Below the pieces are notes generated by a model. That model was not told where the DNA came from. It ran no database searches and saw nothing but the letters and a program-made list of their open reading frames with translations. Below are positions 47,498-59,834 of a stretch of DNA of 64,000 bases, piece by piece. Each line of letters opens with the position of its first letter. Position 1 is the first letter of the stretch. A program made the translations under genes and the position numbers. The DNA is from Coleophoma eucalyptorum (taxonomy: Eukaryota; Ascomycota; Leotiomycetes; Helotiales; Dermateaceae), in assembly GCA_026120035.1 (NCBI GenBank), contig JALRME010000009.1:186001-250000 (forward strand), written 5' to 3'.

Positions 47498-49500
47498 ATG
47501 TTTACTTCGCTTAGTTTTGCCCTGCTCGCTGGCGCGTGTATTGCGTCTCCTGCTGTGAGTTCAGCGTTGGCCTTTGGTGTGCCTCTCCTAACAATGATAT
47601 CAGGTCAATCAAAAGTCGCTTTATACACGTAGCTCAACTCCTACGGCTACCGTCAAGAATGGAACGTATACAGGACTTCACAACGACTTCTACGATCAGG
47701 ACTATTTCCTCGGTCTGCCCTTTGCTCAGGTATCCCACTCTTTTACTCTCGTTGATAATAGCTCGGCTAAACTCAGGAATTCATAGCCGCCAGTGGATGC
47801 GCTCCGTTTCCGGGCTCCACTTCCGTTGAACACTACCTGGTCAACCCCAAAAGCTGCCATCTCTTATCCCTCTCTCTGCGTGGGGTATGGCACTGATGAT
47901 ACGTTCAATACTGGCATCGACCCCCCAGGAAGTGCACATACTCTCTCTGAGGACTGTCTTTACTTGAACGTGATCAAGCCTAGTAGTGTTACATTGAATA
48001 GCAGTGTTCCCGTTGCAGTATGGATTCATGGAGGTGGGCTTTACGAAGGAGGTTCTAATGATCAACGGTACAATCTCAGCTATATTGTACAAAACAGTGT
48101 AGATATTGGACAGCCTATGATTGGAATCAGTATCCAGTATCGACTTAGTGGTTGGGGCTTTCTTGGCGGCAAAGAAGCTCTCGAAGGAGGTGCTGCCAAC
48201 AATGGCTACAGGGATCAGAGACTCGCCTTACATTGGATTCAAGAGAATATTGCAGCCTTTGGTGGGGATCCATCTAAGGTCACAATATGGGGTGAGAGTG
48301 CAGGTGGTCTGAGTGTTGGAGCTCAACTGCTAGCGTTCAACGGTAAGAAGTTATTGCTTTTTGAGTATTCAGGCTAATTGAGAAACTAGGTCGCGACGAT
48401 GGACTTTTCCGAGCTGCTATTGCAGAGTCTGGAGGGCCTGCTGTCGCATTCTTTGATTCGACCCTTCCTGGTGGTTACAACTCCACTGGCTACCAAACCA
48501 TGTATGATGAGCTTCTAGCCAATACTACTTGCGCTTCAACCAAGAACACCACATCGTCACTTGATTGCCTTCGATCTTTATCGTTTGAGTCTCTCAACAC
48601 TTTCTTCAATAGCAGTCTGGGAGGACCATACTATCCCATGATCGATGGTGATTTTCTCGCAACATGGCCTTCAGATCAGCTTGCAACTGGTAATTTCGTG
48701 CAAGTACCATTACTGATTGGTACAAACTCGGATGAAGGAGCTGCATTTGGAGTTTACAACATTTCCACGTACGTATCTAGTACCTCTCTCATAAAACATG
48801 AAGACCAACAGATTTCAGGGACGACGAGTTTATCACTGCCGTTAATGCCACTACCTACCTATCCCCAATCTCCACCTTTGCCAATACTATCATCAGCTAT
48901 CTTTATCCCAACATCCCTGCCATAGGCCAACCATCATTGACAACATTCCCAGAGCTTCTAACCGACACATCTACACTCACCAGCGTTGTCGGCCTCCAAT
49001 TCCGGCGCTCCTTCGCCTTCTTCAGCGACATAGTTGTGAATGCACCCCGTCGTGCCTCCAATCAAGCATGGTCATACTTTTCTGTGCCGAGCTACAGCTA
49101 CCGTTTTGACGTGGCGGTTGAAGGCTTCGCATCATACATCGGCGCTACACATTTCCAGGAAGTCGCCTTCGTCTTTGACAACATCAACGGTACCGGGTAT
49201 GCCACGTCGCCATTCCCCAATGCAACAGAGCCTGAGAAGCGAGCGGCCTTTGTCAATCTTGCCTCGCAGATCTCAAAGAGCTTCGTGGGCTTCATCACTA
49301 CGCTTGACCCGAACCAGAATGGCCTCGACAATGTAGCCACCTGGCCAGTTTATAATTCTACCACCGGTGGTGGCGAGGGGATGAACATGGTGTTTACAAT
49401 TGATGGGGGTGGGTTTGGAAGCTATGCTGAGAATGATACTTGGCGGGCAGAAGGAATCGCTTTCGTAAGTGAGTTTGCGAAGGCTGTCTGGGGAAGATGA
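47498..49500 (+). CDS. Secreted type-B carboxylesterase/lipase
   Basis: Five exons, 47498-47554, 47604-47729, 47787-48342, 48390-48768 and 48819-49500, encode 599 residues. A signal peptide (MFTSLSFALLAGACIASPA) ends close to the first intron. The type-B esterase hallmarks are present: LGLPFAQPPVDALRF, SEDCLYLNVI, oxyanion hole WIHGGGLYEGG, nucleophile elbow TIWGESAGGLSVG, Glu in GTNSDEGAAF and His in GATHFQEVAFVF. It hydrolyses esters or acylglycerols outside the cell. Multiple N-glycosylation sites and length fit the Geotrichum-lipase/cholinesterase group. No sign of decay. Confidence 0.93.
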
Positions 49501-50728
49501 GGGGATGTTTGGTAGCATTAATGATTCACCTATACATTTAAATATGCTGTAGTAATGTATTGAAATGCTTAACTGAGGACAGCATGCCGTAGTGGATACA
49601 AATCATTTTGATAAAGCTAGAATCTTCCAGCAGTCTGCTCTATACTTTTCTCAGCACAGATTCATATTGTATCGCCATATAATCAGCTTCCTCACCCGAA
49701 AATCTGGAGGTAAATCTGTGATACAAGATAGGGTTGAAGGAAATCGTAATCAGGAATTCGACGCCTAAGTTGCTCCCTCCCCCCCCCCCAACACCCACCT
49801 AATGATCAGATGAGTTAATACTTTTCAGCTGCTAGCGAGCAAACCATTCAACACATAATGGTATACAGATACTTGAATTTCTCCACTTAAATATTATCTT
49901 TACAAAAAGAGAGGGGTTGACTGCGGGTTCTACGAAAACGCAACAGGCCTGATTTTTAACAGATCTGCCTCCGCTAATTCAAGGCTACAAGTCAATCCCA
50001 CGCGAAGCCAATACACAATATTCATGTTATGATTTCAACCTAATGAAACACATTTTTAATTCGCATCAGCGACATGAGTCGAAGACAGGGCCACATCAGG
50101 ATGCGTTCATTTAAGATTTAAAGAAGAAAAAAAAAAGGTTATGTTGAGAACCCCGTCGCTTAACTTTAGAACCACGGTCGAGCCGAAAGCGAGCTTGGCT
50201 GCTGTTTTAGCTCCTACGAATAGCCGTGCTAGCCCGCATCCTCTAAGCGGCTCTAGATTGTAAAGCTTAAGGTAACATACCGACTTTGTAGCTTTTTTGT
50301 TTTCTTTCTCTCTTTGGTCCTAACTATGAATGTTACTTCAAAATTTAAAAATGGGCTTAGAATAGAATGAAAATTCATAAAAGGTAAGATTTTGAAAAGT
50401 ACGGTGTTGAAGTTCAACATGTATTTTTGTTCAGCTTGACTTATGGGTACATCAAGCTTTTTCCTACTAGGGTAGCTAGTATGTCGGGAAGCTTAAACAT
50501 TGACAATGTAGGTTAAAAGTGCGGGGTATTTCTAAGCCAGATAAGAAAAGGATCATGAAATTAAGGCCGACAGCACCAAAAATATAGAGGTAATCTCGGA
50601 AGGTCAATTCATGGAAGTTAATCTGTGTTACTACCCTGATATACATATTATGGGCCATTCAAAGCTTTCGGAGTAAATTTCAAAGATAGTGCTTTAATTG
50701 GTCTTTAATGAAGCAAAGTGACAGCTAC
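49501..50728. other. Convergent AT-rich intergenic region
   Basis: The 3' ends of the carboxylesterase and the NCS1 permease face each other across 1.2 kb. There is a poly-C run near 49779-49790 and an A-run near 50125-50137. No gene or tRNA was recognised. Confidence 0.45.
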
Positions 50729-52679
50729 CTATTCCATCTTCGCAGCAGCAAGTTTCGGGCTCGGCATACCTTTCTCATTCTCACTAGCTTCGTCCCCAAT
50801 ACCTTGAATCACAAGAAGCTCACCATCAAGGTCAACCTGCTCACCAAGCCCCCGTGGAGGGAAGAGAGTACAAAGGCCCCAATACAACAGTCCACTAACG
50901 ATGTAACCGAAGAAATAGCTGACTTGGTAGAATCGCACCCAAGTGTCGCTAACAGGCTGGCCACCAACGGCATTCACAAATCCTGGAAGCGCTGGAAACA
51001 TTCCCAGAAAGTAAGCAACAAAAGCTCGCCAGTTGACTCCAGACGTATACCAATAAATCCCACCTGGTCGGTAGAGCTCTGGTATATTCCACTTCGTCTT
51101 TCTTACCAGCCAGAAATCCGACATAAGAACCGCAGCAGCTGGGCTCATGAAGACTCCAAAACTAGAAAGCACCGTGATGAAGGTTTCAGCTTGCGTCAGA
51201 AAACGCCAGGGCTGTGCGATGATACCCAGGATCGAGAAAATAATAGACCCTCGGCGTCGAGAAAGGTATTTTGGTGCTAGCATTGCAAGGTCCATACCGC
51301 TGGATACGCAATTCTGGGTATAGTTGACAAAGATAGTCACAGATAGAAGTCCGAGTCCTGCAAAGAAGGTTCCCGCACGGCATCCAGGTGTATACATCGT
51401 CTGTTGCACACCTTGAATCATGATGAGCGGATTCCTATCAGGTATTAGCGTGTTGCAACCAAGTGCTAAAAAATAGCCTACCATTGTACGGTTCCAAGAT
51501 AGTGTGTTGTTGCGGAAGTCGTTATAACACCCACTAAAGCAGTCAATGTGACTGTAATTGGCAGACAAGTCAACATAGCTGGTGTAGCAGCATGTCGCGA
51601 TTTTGCATAGCGAGTCCAATCTGACACACGGTCACTGCCTCCTGTATATGTACCTGCGATCGAAGTGATGCCCTGAACCATTTTGAATCCAGCCTCGTAC
51701 TTCGTAATCGCTATTGCTGGAGAGACGAGATCTCCCGGCCCATGATTAGCTGCTACAGCCCATCCCATTATTCCCAACATTGTTGCCGTTGCGATGATTA
51801 ATGCCGGCTCGAGGAATCTCTGAATGCGATGGGGCGGGATGTACCAGATGATTGGGAAATACACTATAATGAAAAGAACAAACCCAACAAGAGCTTGAGT
51901 TGTAATTCCAGCACTAATACGGTAAGCTTTAGCTCAGGGTTCAATGACGGAGAGACGAACCTTGTTGGAAGAGTATTCTTCATTCTCAGGAACGTTGGAA
52001 AAATCGCAGACAAACAGATGCAGATAGCCTCTCCTGAAAAATTGTTAGCAACTGGGTTAGCCAACCAAAGTCGCACAGCTAAAACATACCTCCAAAGTAC
52101 ATCTGGGTTCCATAGAACACAAATGACTGAAAGACATTGAGCATGACACAGAAGTAAGATCCCCACATGCCAAAACTCGCTCTTCCAAGCATCCCGTAAC
52201 CAAGGTGATGTTTAGCACCCGGTGTTCCTGCAAGATAAGCGTTCCCAGAGGCCACAAAAGTGCCAATCAACTGTAGCCATAATGGTCAGCTCTGTACTTG
52301 GAAATAAGACTTGGTATATGCATACCACTGCTCCCATAGCTTGCCCAGCAGTCAAACCAATGCCTATCAAACTACTTCCGATCGTGAAGGAGGTCACGCA
52401 GATACCACAAGTGCCTATAATCTGTAAGAGAGCTTTTCTCCAATCTTTCCGGTTGGTACCATACCCCAATATGCATAGAAGGCAAGAACACCATATGTTC
52501 TCTTGTCATGAGCGATTGGATATACATCCTAAAATAAACGGAGTAAGCCTTTCAATCTTAAAAAGTATTACATTGATCTTCCGCACCTTGTTTCCCCATC
52601 TACTCGTTGCAATAGCCTCATATTCGTCGTCTGTCGGCTTCACCTCCAACTTCTTCATGAAGTCTGCGAATTTGCCCAT
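50729..52679 (-). CDS. NCS1-family permease (nucleobase/allantoin/thiamine type)
   Basis: Seven exons, 52679-52587, 52528-52465, 52414-52326, 52270-52090, 52033-51961, 51913-51482 and 51434-50729, encode 545 residues. The fungal NCS1 opening is clear: SRWGNKDVYPI, RTYGVLAFYAYWG, then FTIGSSLIGIGLTAGQAMGAV. Later blocks include GRASFGMWGSYFCV, FLEPALIIATATMLGIMGWAV and VFMSPAAAVLMSDFWLVRK. About twelve helices are predicted. These proteins take up uracil, allantoin, uridine, thiamine or similar compounds with H+. The intron at 51914-51960 has a less usual GTTCGT donor, chosen because it alone preserves NTLPTSAGITTQALVGF. It is the first gene of the right-hand metabolic run. Confidence 0.92.
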
Positions 52680-53338
52680 TATGCAGGTAATTTCGAGCCT
52701 TCGTAAGACTTTAGATCACTTGCAACTCTTCGGGTGGATCAAGAGATCATGTATTAGATATAAGCCAAGATATCGGGAGGGCGACGAGATTCCTTTCCTG
52801 CTTATCTCTCTGAAGCCTGAATCGAAGCGATAACAATCCATGCTGATAGTTACAGGGCCGCAGCTGCCGTTAGACCTTGAAGCTTGTCAATCCTCCTACA
52901 GTATCCCTATGAAGCAAATTCAGGCTAGCGTGTTGCCTGTCGGGTCTCCTGAACCGATAAGGTAGACATGGGGCCAATCACATGATTGACAGCTTGCAGA
53001 CAGCGCCAATCAAGAACCCATGCGGCAGATACAGATGTAACATTATAGCTTTGCGGAATTCCGTTATCAATCAATCACGAGAGGGCTTTCGGCAGTTAAT
53101 CGACATGCCGTCCAATAATCCAAATCGCAGAAACCAGGTTGACAAATTTTCTAGCTTAGACCTCCGCCCCATGTGACGGTTGATCTGCAAAAGATTCAAG
53201 AGATAATCAGCATCCACTTTAAGAACTTAGTCATTACAAGGAATGAGTAAGTATAATCAAGATTGATACAATTCACTATGGCTGTCCCTTACAGCAGAAT
53301 ATAATACCAAAAGCCAAGGAATTCAATTAATGCGGCTT
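52680..53338. other. Upstream region of NCS1 permease, no gene seen
   Basis: 659 bases between the permease start and the GMC oxidoreductase 2 stop, both on the minus strand. No motif is recognised. Confidence 0.45.
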
Positions 53339-55409
53339 TCAAAGCCTCGGCGAGACACCTTTCCCGGCATGGAGCTCATACTCAGCAGCAAGCTTCTCGG
53401 CAGCGGTCTCTCCGATAAGATACGCTGTTGATTGCGTATGATTGCTATAGTCATTAGGACAGTTCAACCGCTAGACTATATAAGACTTACTTTGGAAGCA
53501 GTGGCAGGATACTTAGATCAACAACCCTCAACTTATTGACGCCAAACACTCTGAAGGAAGAGTCAACACAAGCATCTTCTTTAGACTTCCCCATCTTCAC
53601 CGTGCAGCTCATGTGCCAGGAGCTGAACAGATTGGTGGAGATGTGGTCCTTATCTTGTTAACTTGATTGCTACTATGCCATTGAGATGCATCGGCACTTA
53701 CCCAGATATCATCTTCTGACGTACTCTTTGGACACCCGATCATTTTGATAGTATCTTCTTTGAAAGCTGGAGCTTCCAGGAAAGTCATCAATTGCAGCAT
53801 ACCTTCCATAGCTACTCGTCGATCGAATGAATGAGACAAGAAGTTGGGATTAATCTTTGGTGGTACCAACGGATCAGATGAAGACAAAAGTACTGTCCCT
53901 GTAGATTGCGGGTTCATTACATAGACCATTGCTGTGAAGTATCTGTCGTTAGGCTGTGGCGAGTAGTCTCCAGTAAAGAGAAGTGGAGCGTGCTATTAAG
54001 AGTTAGTGTTTTTATGTTTCCTCGGATGAATTCAGCTGTCAGGCCAGTATCCAGTGATTGACAGAACTAGGGCCTCAGTTTACTAGACTTATCTACTGAT
54101 GGAACTGGTATAGATGAACCACAGTACCCGCTAGTAGCATGTTGACTTACAGTAGAAATTTCAAATAGTCCTACGGTAGGCTTCAATAAGAATTCTTGAG
54201 TTATTTTTGACAAGGACTTGAATTCAAAAGAGTCATAGATCGAATCGCTCTTGAACCAACCCATAGGAACTGGAGAATAAGTCGACGACATTATATTGGT
54301 TCCATCCGTCTTGTCCTTCACTTTGGCAGCTTGCTTCGCTTCTTCGTCGTACTCGAATGCGGTTCTTTCATTTGTCCATGGCTTCTGCAAGAGAGTGCAT
54401 GTAGCAAAACAGTGGTCTTGGAGATTCTTCCCTACGTGTGGAAGATCCTGTACCACAGGAATGGCATATTGGTGAAGCCCCTCAATTGGACCAATACCCG
54501 AGAGCATTAATAAGTGAGGGCTGTTGATAGCACCACCACAAAGGATGATCTCTTTTCGCGCGTGGAATTGCGTACCGTTGGTGGTTCTCACTCCAATTGC
54601 CGTGTTCCCTGAAAATAGTATCTTGTCGACCACGGAGTGGAGAAGAATCGTCAAGTTAGGAGGACGATCAGAGAGATAAGCCGAGGATGAACTATGTCTT
54701 CTTCCATCATAGATACATGCAGGTGCCATGCCGAGACCGATAGGGTTACCAGAGTTGATGTCAGGATTCAGAGGCATGCCACATTGTTCAGCAGCTTGAA
54801 AAGAGTTCATGATATTTGGTTCCCAATTCTCGCCGTAAGCAAGATGCAGCGCACCAGTAGTTCCATGGTCTGTTTGGGTATCAGCGACGAAAGTTAAAGC
54901 GAATAGTACATTTACCTTCTAAATTTGGATTTACATACTGCTTGTATGCGGCCGGGATTTCTTGGTGAACACGTTCAATCTTTTTCATTCTCTCCTTGGT
55001 GTGTTTCCAATCGAAGGCATCATCGCCAACCAGCCTTGCCCACTCATTGAATTCTCCCTCGCCTCCAATAAGCCATGCACAAAAGTTAATGGCAGAGCTT
55101 CCACCCAGACCTTTGCCCCTGGAGTAATCAATCTGCTGGCCCTTCAATTGCGATTGAGGCTCTGTCTTATACTGCCAGTTGAGGGAAGGTTCACTGAAAG
55201 CAAGCGAGAATCTGTCAGCCGGGTATAGGTACGAGGTATCATTGGTTTTGCCACCGGCTTCAAGTAGCAGTACGGCAGGAGCTGCAGATGTATTTGCCAA
55301 GCGCGATGCAAGTACACATCCTGACGTTCCCCCTGGATATGATTAGAATTGAAGCTGGTAGGGGAATGATTTAAATACCCCCAACTATAATGAAATCGTA
55401 ATCGTCCAT
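53339..55409 (-). CDS. GMC-family FAD oxidoreductase 2, possible peroxisomal signal (PRL)
   Basis: Six exons, 55409-55379, 55332-54916, 54869-54151, 53992-53702, 53648-53491 and 53444-53339, encode 573 residues. FAD motif DYDFIIVGGGTSGCVLASRL, then VLLLEAGG, SRGKGLGGSSAINFCAW, and GGAINSPHLLMLSGIGPIE. Active-site His lie in SSWHMSCTVKMGK and NNHTQSTAYLIGE. The C-terminus is SPRL; PRL fits the PTS1 consensus but is weaker than SKL. The first intron interrupts the second Gly of the FAD motif in phase 1, as in GMC 1 at 7833-5783, and the NHTQ..AYLIGE block is shared, so the two are likely paralogues. Intron 3 (158 bases) is unusually long for this window. Predicted reaction: alcohol to aldehyde plus H2O2. 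Confidence 0.9.
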
Positions 55410-55885
55410 GATTAAGTGAACCGTACAAAGCAATTGCCGATTTGTAGACCCTGCTTTAAGAGGACAACCAGATTGTGGAGTAGAGAGCACGAAATCACGT
55501 ATTTACCGGCTTGCAAAAAATTAGCCGTCTACCATCTCGTGAAATTAGAGTATGGCTGAAAACAACAATATATACAAGTACCTACCAGAGTTTCCTGGCA
55601 GAAATCTGGTAGAACCAAGTAGCTGGATACCCATGTCTTGGCGCAAGACTTTGTGGAGACGAGTATTTCATCGGAATATCGTTCCCGCTCCCTGTCATAC
55701 CCACGTTTGTACACTCCACGGATGAGCAACCTTAGAAACTCTCCACCCAAGAGCCTTAATGGTATTTCGGAGATATGCTTGAATTTCGTCATGGGCGGAT
55801 TTCCGTGTTTGTTCAACTTTCTTATATAATCTAACATCCCTTGAATGCCTCAATGCACAAAATTAAATGTACTTGAGTGTTAAAT
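55410..55885. promoter_or_regulatory. Divergent promoter between GMC oxidoreductase 2 and ALDH 2
   Basis: This 476-base spacer serves two divergent genes. A CGG-N4-CCG inverted repeat (CGGATTTCCG) lies at 55796-55805, and a TATA-like CTTATATAAT at about 55821-55830, 55-65 bases before the ALDH start. The size and layout closely match the spacer at 7834-8299. Regulator binding is inferred. Confidence 0.45.
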
Positions 55886-57473
55886 ATGGCAGGGCCAATT
55901 GAAACTCGTCTGTTTATCAACGGAAAGGTGCGCAGAAACCGGCCTGACCATAGTTTCCAATCATTTCTGATGCTTTCAGTTTGTGCCATCCACGACCAGC
56001 GGCACTTTTGATTTGACTTCAACAAAGACTGGAGATCATGTCGCTAAAGGTACAATCCTTGGCTTTCATATCCCAAGAAAAATCATTGATAAGATGCAGT
56101 GCATGATGCTACAAAAGAAGATGTAGATCTTGCTGTAGAAGCTGCAAAGTCGGCATTCCCTTCATGGTCTTCGCTTTCGCCAGCCGAGAGGGGGAAGCCC
56201 TTGGCTCGTCTTGCACAATTAGTGCTTGAAGCAAAGGATGAACTGGCAAATCTAGAAGCCCTTTCCACAGGAAGACCGGTTTCTACATACTTTGATGCTT
56301 ACTACGCGAACACATTCTTCAACTATTTCGCGCAAGCAGCATATCCTCAGGGACAATCAAGCATGAACACTCCAGGCTACATGAACCTAGTCTTGAGACA
56401 GCCTTTTGGAGTTGTGGCAGCAATTACTACCTGGAATGTTCCTGTTGTATACTTTTCACAGCGTGTCGCTCCGGCTGTGGCTGCTGGGAATACCATCATT
56501 GTGAAAAGTAGCGAGAAGGCACCACTGACGGTAAGTAGTGTTTTTGCTGGAACATCAGAAGCTTATTGAAATATAGACAGCAAAAATGGCTGCTTTGATT
56601 GCCCAGGCTGGGTTCCCTCCAGGTGTCATAAACATACTTTCTGGCCGTGGAGAATGTGGCTCAGCGATCGCTCATCATATGGATATCCGCGTACTTTCTT
56701 TTGTTGGCTCTTCTCGAACAGGGAGAGCAATTCAGAAGGCATCAGCGGACTCCAACTTAAAGAACGTTATTTTCGAACTTGGCGGAAAATCACCCGCCAT
56801 TGTCTTTGAAGATGCAGATTTGGATGTTGCTGCAAGAGATACGGAGAACAGCCTTAACTTTCTCAGTGGCCAGACTTGCTTCGCCAATTCACGTATTTAT
56901 GTGCAACGGAGTATTGCCGATGCTTTTCTTGCCAAGTACAAGCAATTGGCTGAGTCACGGGTCGATGGCGACCCAACAGACACAACCGTCAACTACGGGC
57001 CGCTGGCAGATGACGCTCAATCTCAAATTGTCGAGAAATATATCAAGCTCGGAAGAGAAACCGGCAAAGAGTTCACACCAGTCCAGATCAAGACCCCAGA
57101 AGAAAATTTTTTCAAGCCTGTGATTTTTCTTGAGCAGCCGGAAAATGCAGTGGTCATGAAAGAGGAAATATTTGGCCCTGTTGTCTGTATCAATACTTTT
57201 GAGACAGAGGCAGAAGCTATAGCTAAGGCCAACGATTCCGAGCTTGGTTTGTATGCTGCGGTATACACCAAGGATCTGGATAGAGCTGTTAGAGTTAGTA
57301 CCAAGTTGGAGGCAGGCATGGTCGGTGTCAATTGTACCAGCCCTACTGCAAAAGGAATGGAGCTACCCTTTGGAGGCTATAAAGGGAGCGGTATTGGGCG
57401 GGTAAGCATGTTACATAGCATGGACGACTTCCTAGAGACTAAATCAGTGTTCATCAAAGTCGAAGGACTTTGA
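55886..57473 (+). CDS. Aldehyde dehydrogenase 2 (class 1/2-like)
   Basis: Four exons, 55886-55927, 55980-56049, 56100-56530 and 56577-57473, encode 479 residues. Catalytic Asn in TTWNVPVVY, Glu in VIFELGGKSPAIVFEDADLD and Cys in SGQTCFANSRIYVQ are all present, with the C-terminal PFGGYKGSGIGR block. It oxidises an aldehyde to its acid with NAD(P)+. The RLFINGKFV opening and overall length are those of the broad ALDH1/2 superfamily group, unlike ALDH 1 of this window. It is head-to-head with GMC oxidoreductase 2, so it may accept that enzyme's aldehyde. No targeting signal was found. Confidence 0.92.
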
Positions 57474-58042
57474 GAGACTGTGATCGGCCAAACAGTTAAT
57501 TTATTCTAGAGCGGAATTCTTGCCTAGTTGTATTGCATGTTTGTTATCTGGATTTCTGGTTCATAGCAGCAGTCATAATTTGTCCGTGTTGTGTTCCATC
57601 GCTGCTAACGTGTTGCCCTGATGTCACGAGTTAAGACGTTATCAAAACAAGATGGAGCTAGTGATATAAGACAGGACAGGTCTGGATTGATTTATAACTA
57701 ATCCACGCCTTTCAAAACACATCTTTGTCGAATTTCTTTCGCACCATGTCGATCTGATCCTAAAAGGTTACTTAATGCGACTTGCTCATTGGAGTTTCCC
57801 ATTACCACGTGATATGTCAGAAATAAGGGCGCGAACTGGATGACGTCTAGCTTGGTCAGCAGAACAGGATGTAACTGGGGTTTCTCCAAGTAATTCTTTT
57901 GAATCAGTTACTATGAAGTATGCCATGCTTCATGGTATCAACGATATTAGCTCAGCTTAATGTATATATAGAGTGAAATCGCCAGCAGAGGCCAATATCA
58001 TTTCCCCAACATCACTTTCAATTACCGCTTGTCATTCATAAA
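57474..58042. other. Promoter side of epoxide hydrolase
   Basis: 569 bases between two genes on the plus strand. A TATA-like ATGTATATATAGAG lies near 57960-57973, about 75 bases before the next start. No gene is present. Confidence 0.5.
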
Positions 58043-59366
58043 ATGGCCGATATCAAGACTTTCAATATCTCAATTTCTGATTCATCTCTCAGCATCTTGA
58101 AACAAAAGCTTTCGCTTGCAACCTTTCCAGATGAATTAGACGAGGCAGCATGGGATTATGGAACCCCACTTGCAGACGTCAAGAGGTTGACTAAATACTG
58201 GCTTGAGAAGTACGATTGGAGAGCACATGAAGAAGGATTGAACAAGCTTCCACAATTTATCACCCCCATTTCAGTTGATGGTTTTGGAGAACTGGATATC
58301 CATTTCGTTCATCAAAGAAGTGAGGTAGAACAGGCAATTCCATTGCTGTTTATTCATGGCTGTGAGCTCTAAGTTCTTTGTTTAGAAATTGAATCTATGC
58401 TGATTGTTATAGGGCCAGGAAGTTTCCATGAAGTTGAGAAAATGCTTCCTCATCTTGCGGATACCAAAAATGGAAAAGAGCCCGCATTCCATGTCGTAGC
58501 ACCTTCTCTCCCAAACTTTGGATTTTCTGGGACTGTTAAGAAGCGAGGATTCACGATTCCTCAGTATGCGGAAACTTGCCACAAACTGATGCTGAAGCTT
58601 GGATACAAAGAATATGGTAAAATTTGTGCTTTTGAGAGCCATTAAGATCAAAACTAATTCTTTTTCAGTGACTCAAGCTGGAGACTGGGGTTGGTGGATC
58701 AGCCGTACAATTGGGAGATTATACCCAGAGTCCTGTCTGGCATCACATGTCAACATGATTTGTTCCACTGAGCCAACACTAGCAAAAAGTCCACTCCTAG
58801 CTATTCAAAATGCAATAACGCCATATACTGACAAAGACAAATCCGGTCTGAAACGCTCAGAGTGGTTCCATAAAGAAGGATATGGGTACAATTCTATCCA
58901 AGGCACAAAACCCCAGACCATCGGCTATGCCGTTGCAGACAGTCCTATTGCATTGTTAGCGTGGTTGCTGGAGAAGCTCCACGATTGGACAGATTCGTAT
59001 CCTTTCACAGATGATGAAATTCTAACGTGGATAAGCATCTATCAATTTTCCACAGCTGGACCAGCAGCCAGTCTGCGTATTTACTATGAATCACGTCATG
59101 GAGAAGGCAATGCCTCAATACAAGCTGCGCTGGGGTACATCCCTCATGTAAAATTGGGGCTGGGTCATTTTCCCATGGATATCTATGTCCATCCAAAGTT
59201 GTGGGCAAGAAGTTTGGGCGATGTCGTCTTCCAGCGGGAGCATGAAGCAGGTGGTCATTTTGCGGCCTATGAGAGACCAGAGGATCTCGCTGAAGACTTG
59301 AAGAGTATGTTCGGCAGGGACGGAGGAGCGTTTAGTATTGTGAGAGGGAAGACTGGATTTTTATAA
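58043..59366 (+). CDS. Epoxide hydrolase, microsomal type (EHN domain + alpha/beta hydrolase)
   Basis: Three exons, 58043-58361, 58413-58616 and 58669-59366, encode 406 residues. The N-terminal EHN segment (to about 100) is followed by the oxyanion motif [13 protein letters not shown], rebuilt across intron 1. The lid-side [10 protein letters not shown] comes next, then the nucleophile elbow QAGDWGWW with Asp at about 180, also restored by splicing. The His base is in [15 protein letters not shown] near the C-terminus. It opens epoxides to diols by a covalent ester intermediate. Mammalian and insect members carry an N-terminal membrane anchor; this one does not, so it should be soluble. Context suggests a tailoring or detoxifying step. 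Confidence 0.93.
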
Positions 59367-59834
59367 AAAGTGGTAATTAGTTATTCCTAACCACTGAGAC
59401 TGAGGAATTGTGGTATTTCAAACTCAGTGAATAACTTCAGATTGGAAATTGACATTTCTCTTTACAAAATATTTGGTATATCTATAATTTCAAGCTCATC
59501 CAGTCATGAAAAAATATCTATCCAACAAAGATAATCTGTAAATGAACAGATATGATGCTAAAACCCCACGTCCAGCAATTCCTTCGGTAAGATTACCTAT
59601 AGCATCAAATGCTTGTATGATGACCAAAGTAATGGCAATACAATCCCATTCTTAGCGGAAAAGCGGCCCGCACTGCCTTTGAGAACCACACTGATTGATT
59701 ACCTTACATAGGAAACAACCATAAAATAAATTCCTGCTTACATAACAAACTATAGGCTTGACTTATAAAGAGTTACCACCCTGGCCTCGACAGTCAAGTC
59801 ACCACCCATCACCGGCAAATACCACGATACCGCC
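59367..59834. other. Promoter side of HSL-type esterase
   Basis: 468 AT-rich bases between two plus-strand genes. A possible TATA-like CTTATAAAG lies near 59761-59769, about 65 bases before the next start. No gene is present. Confidence 0.45.
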
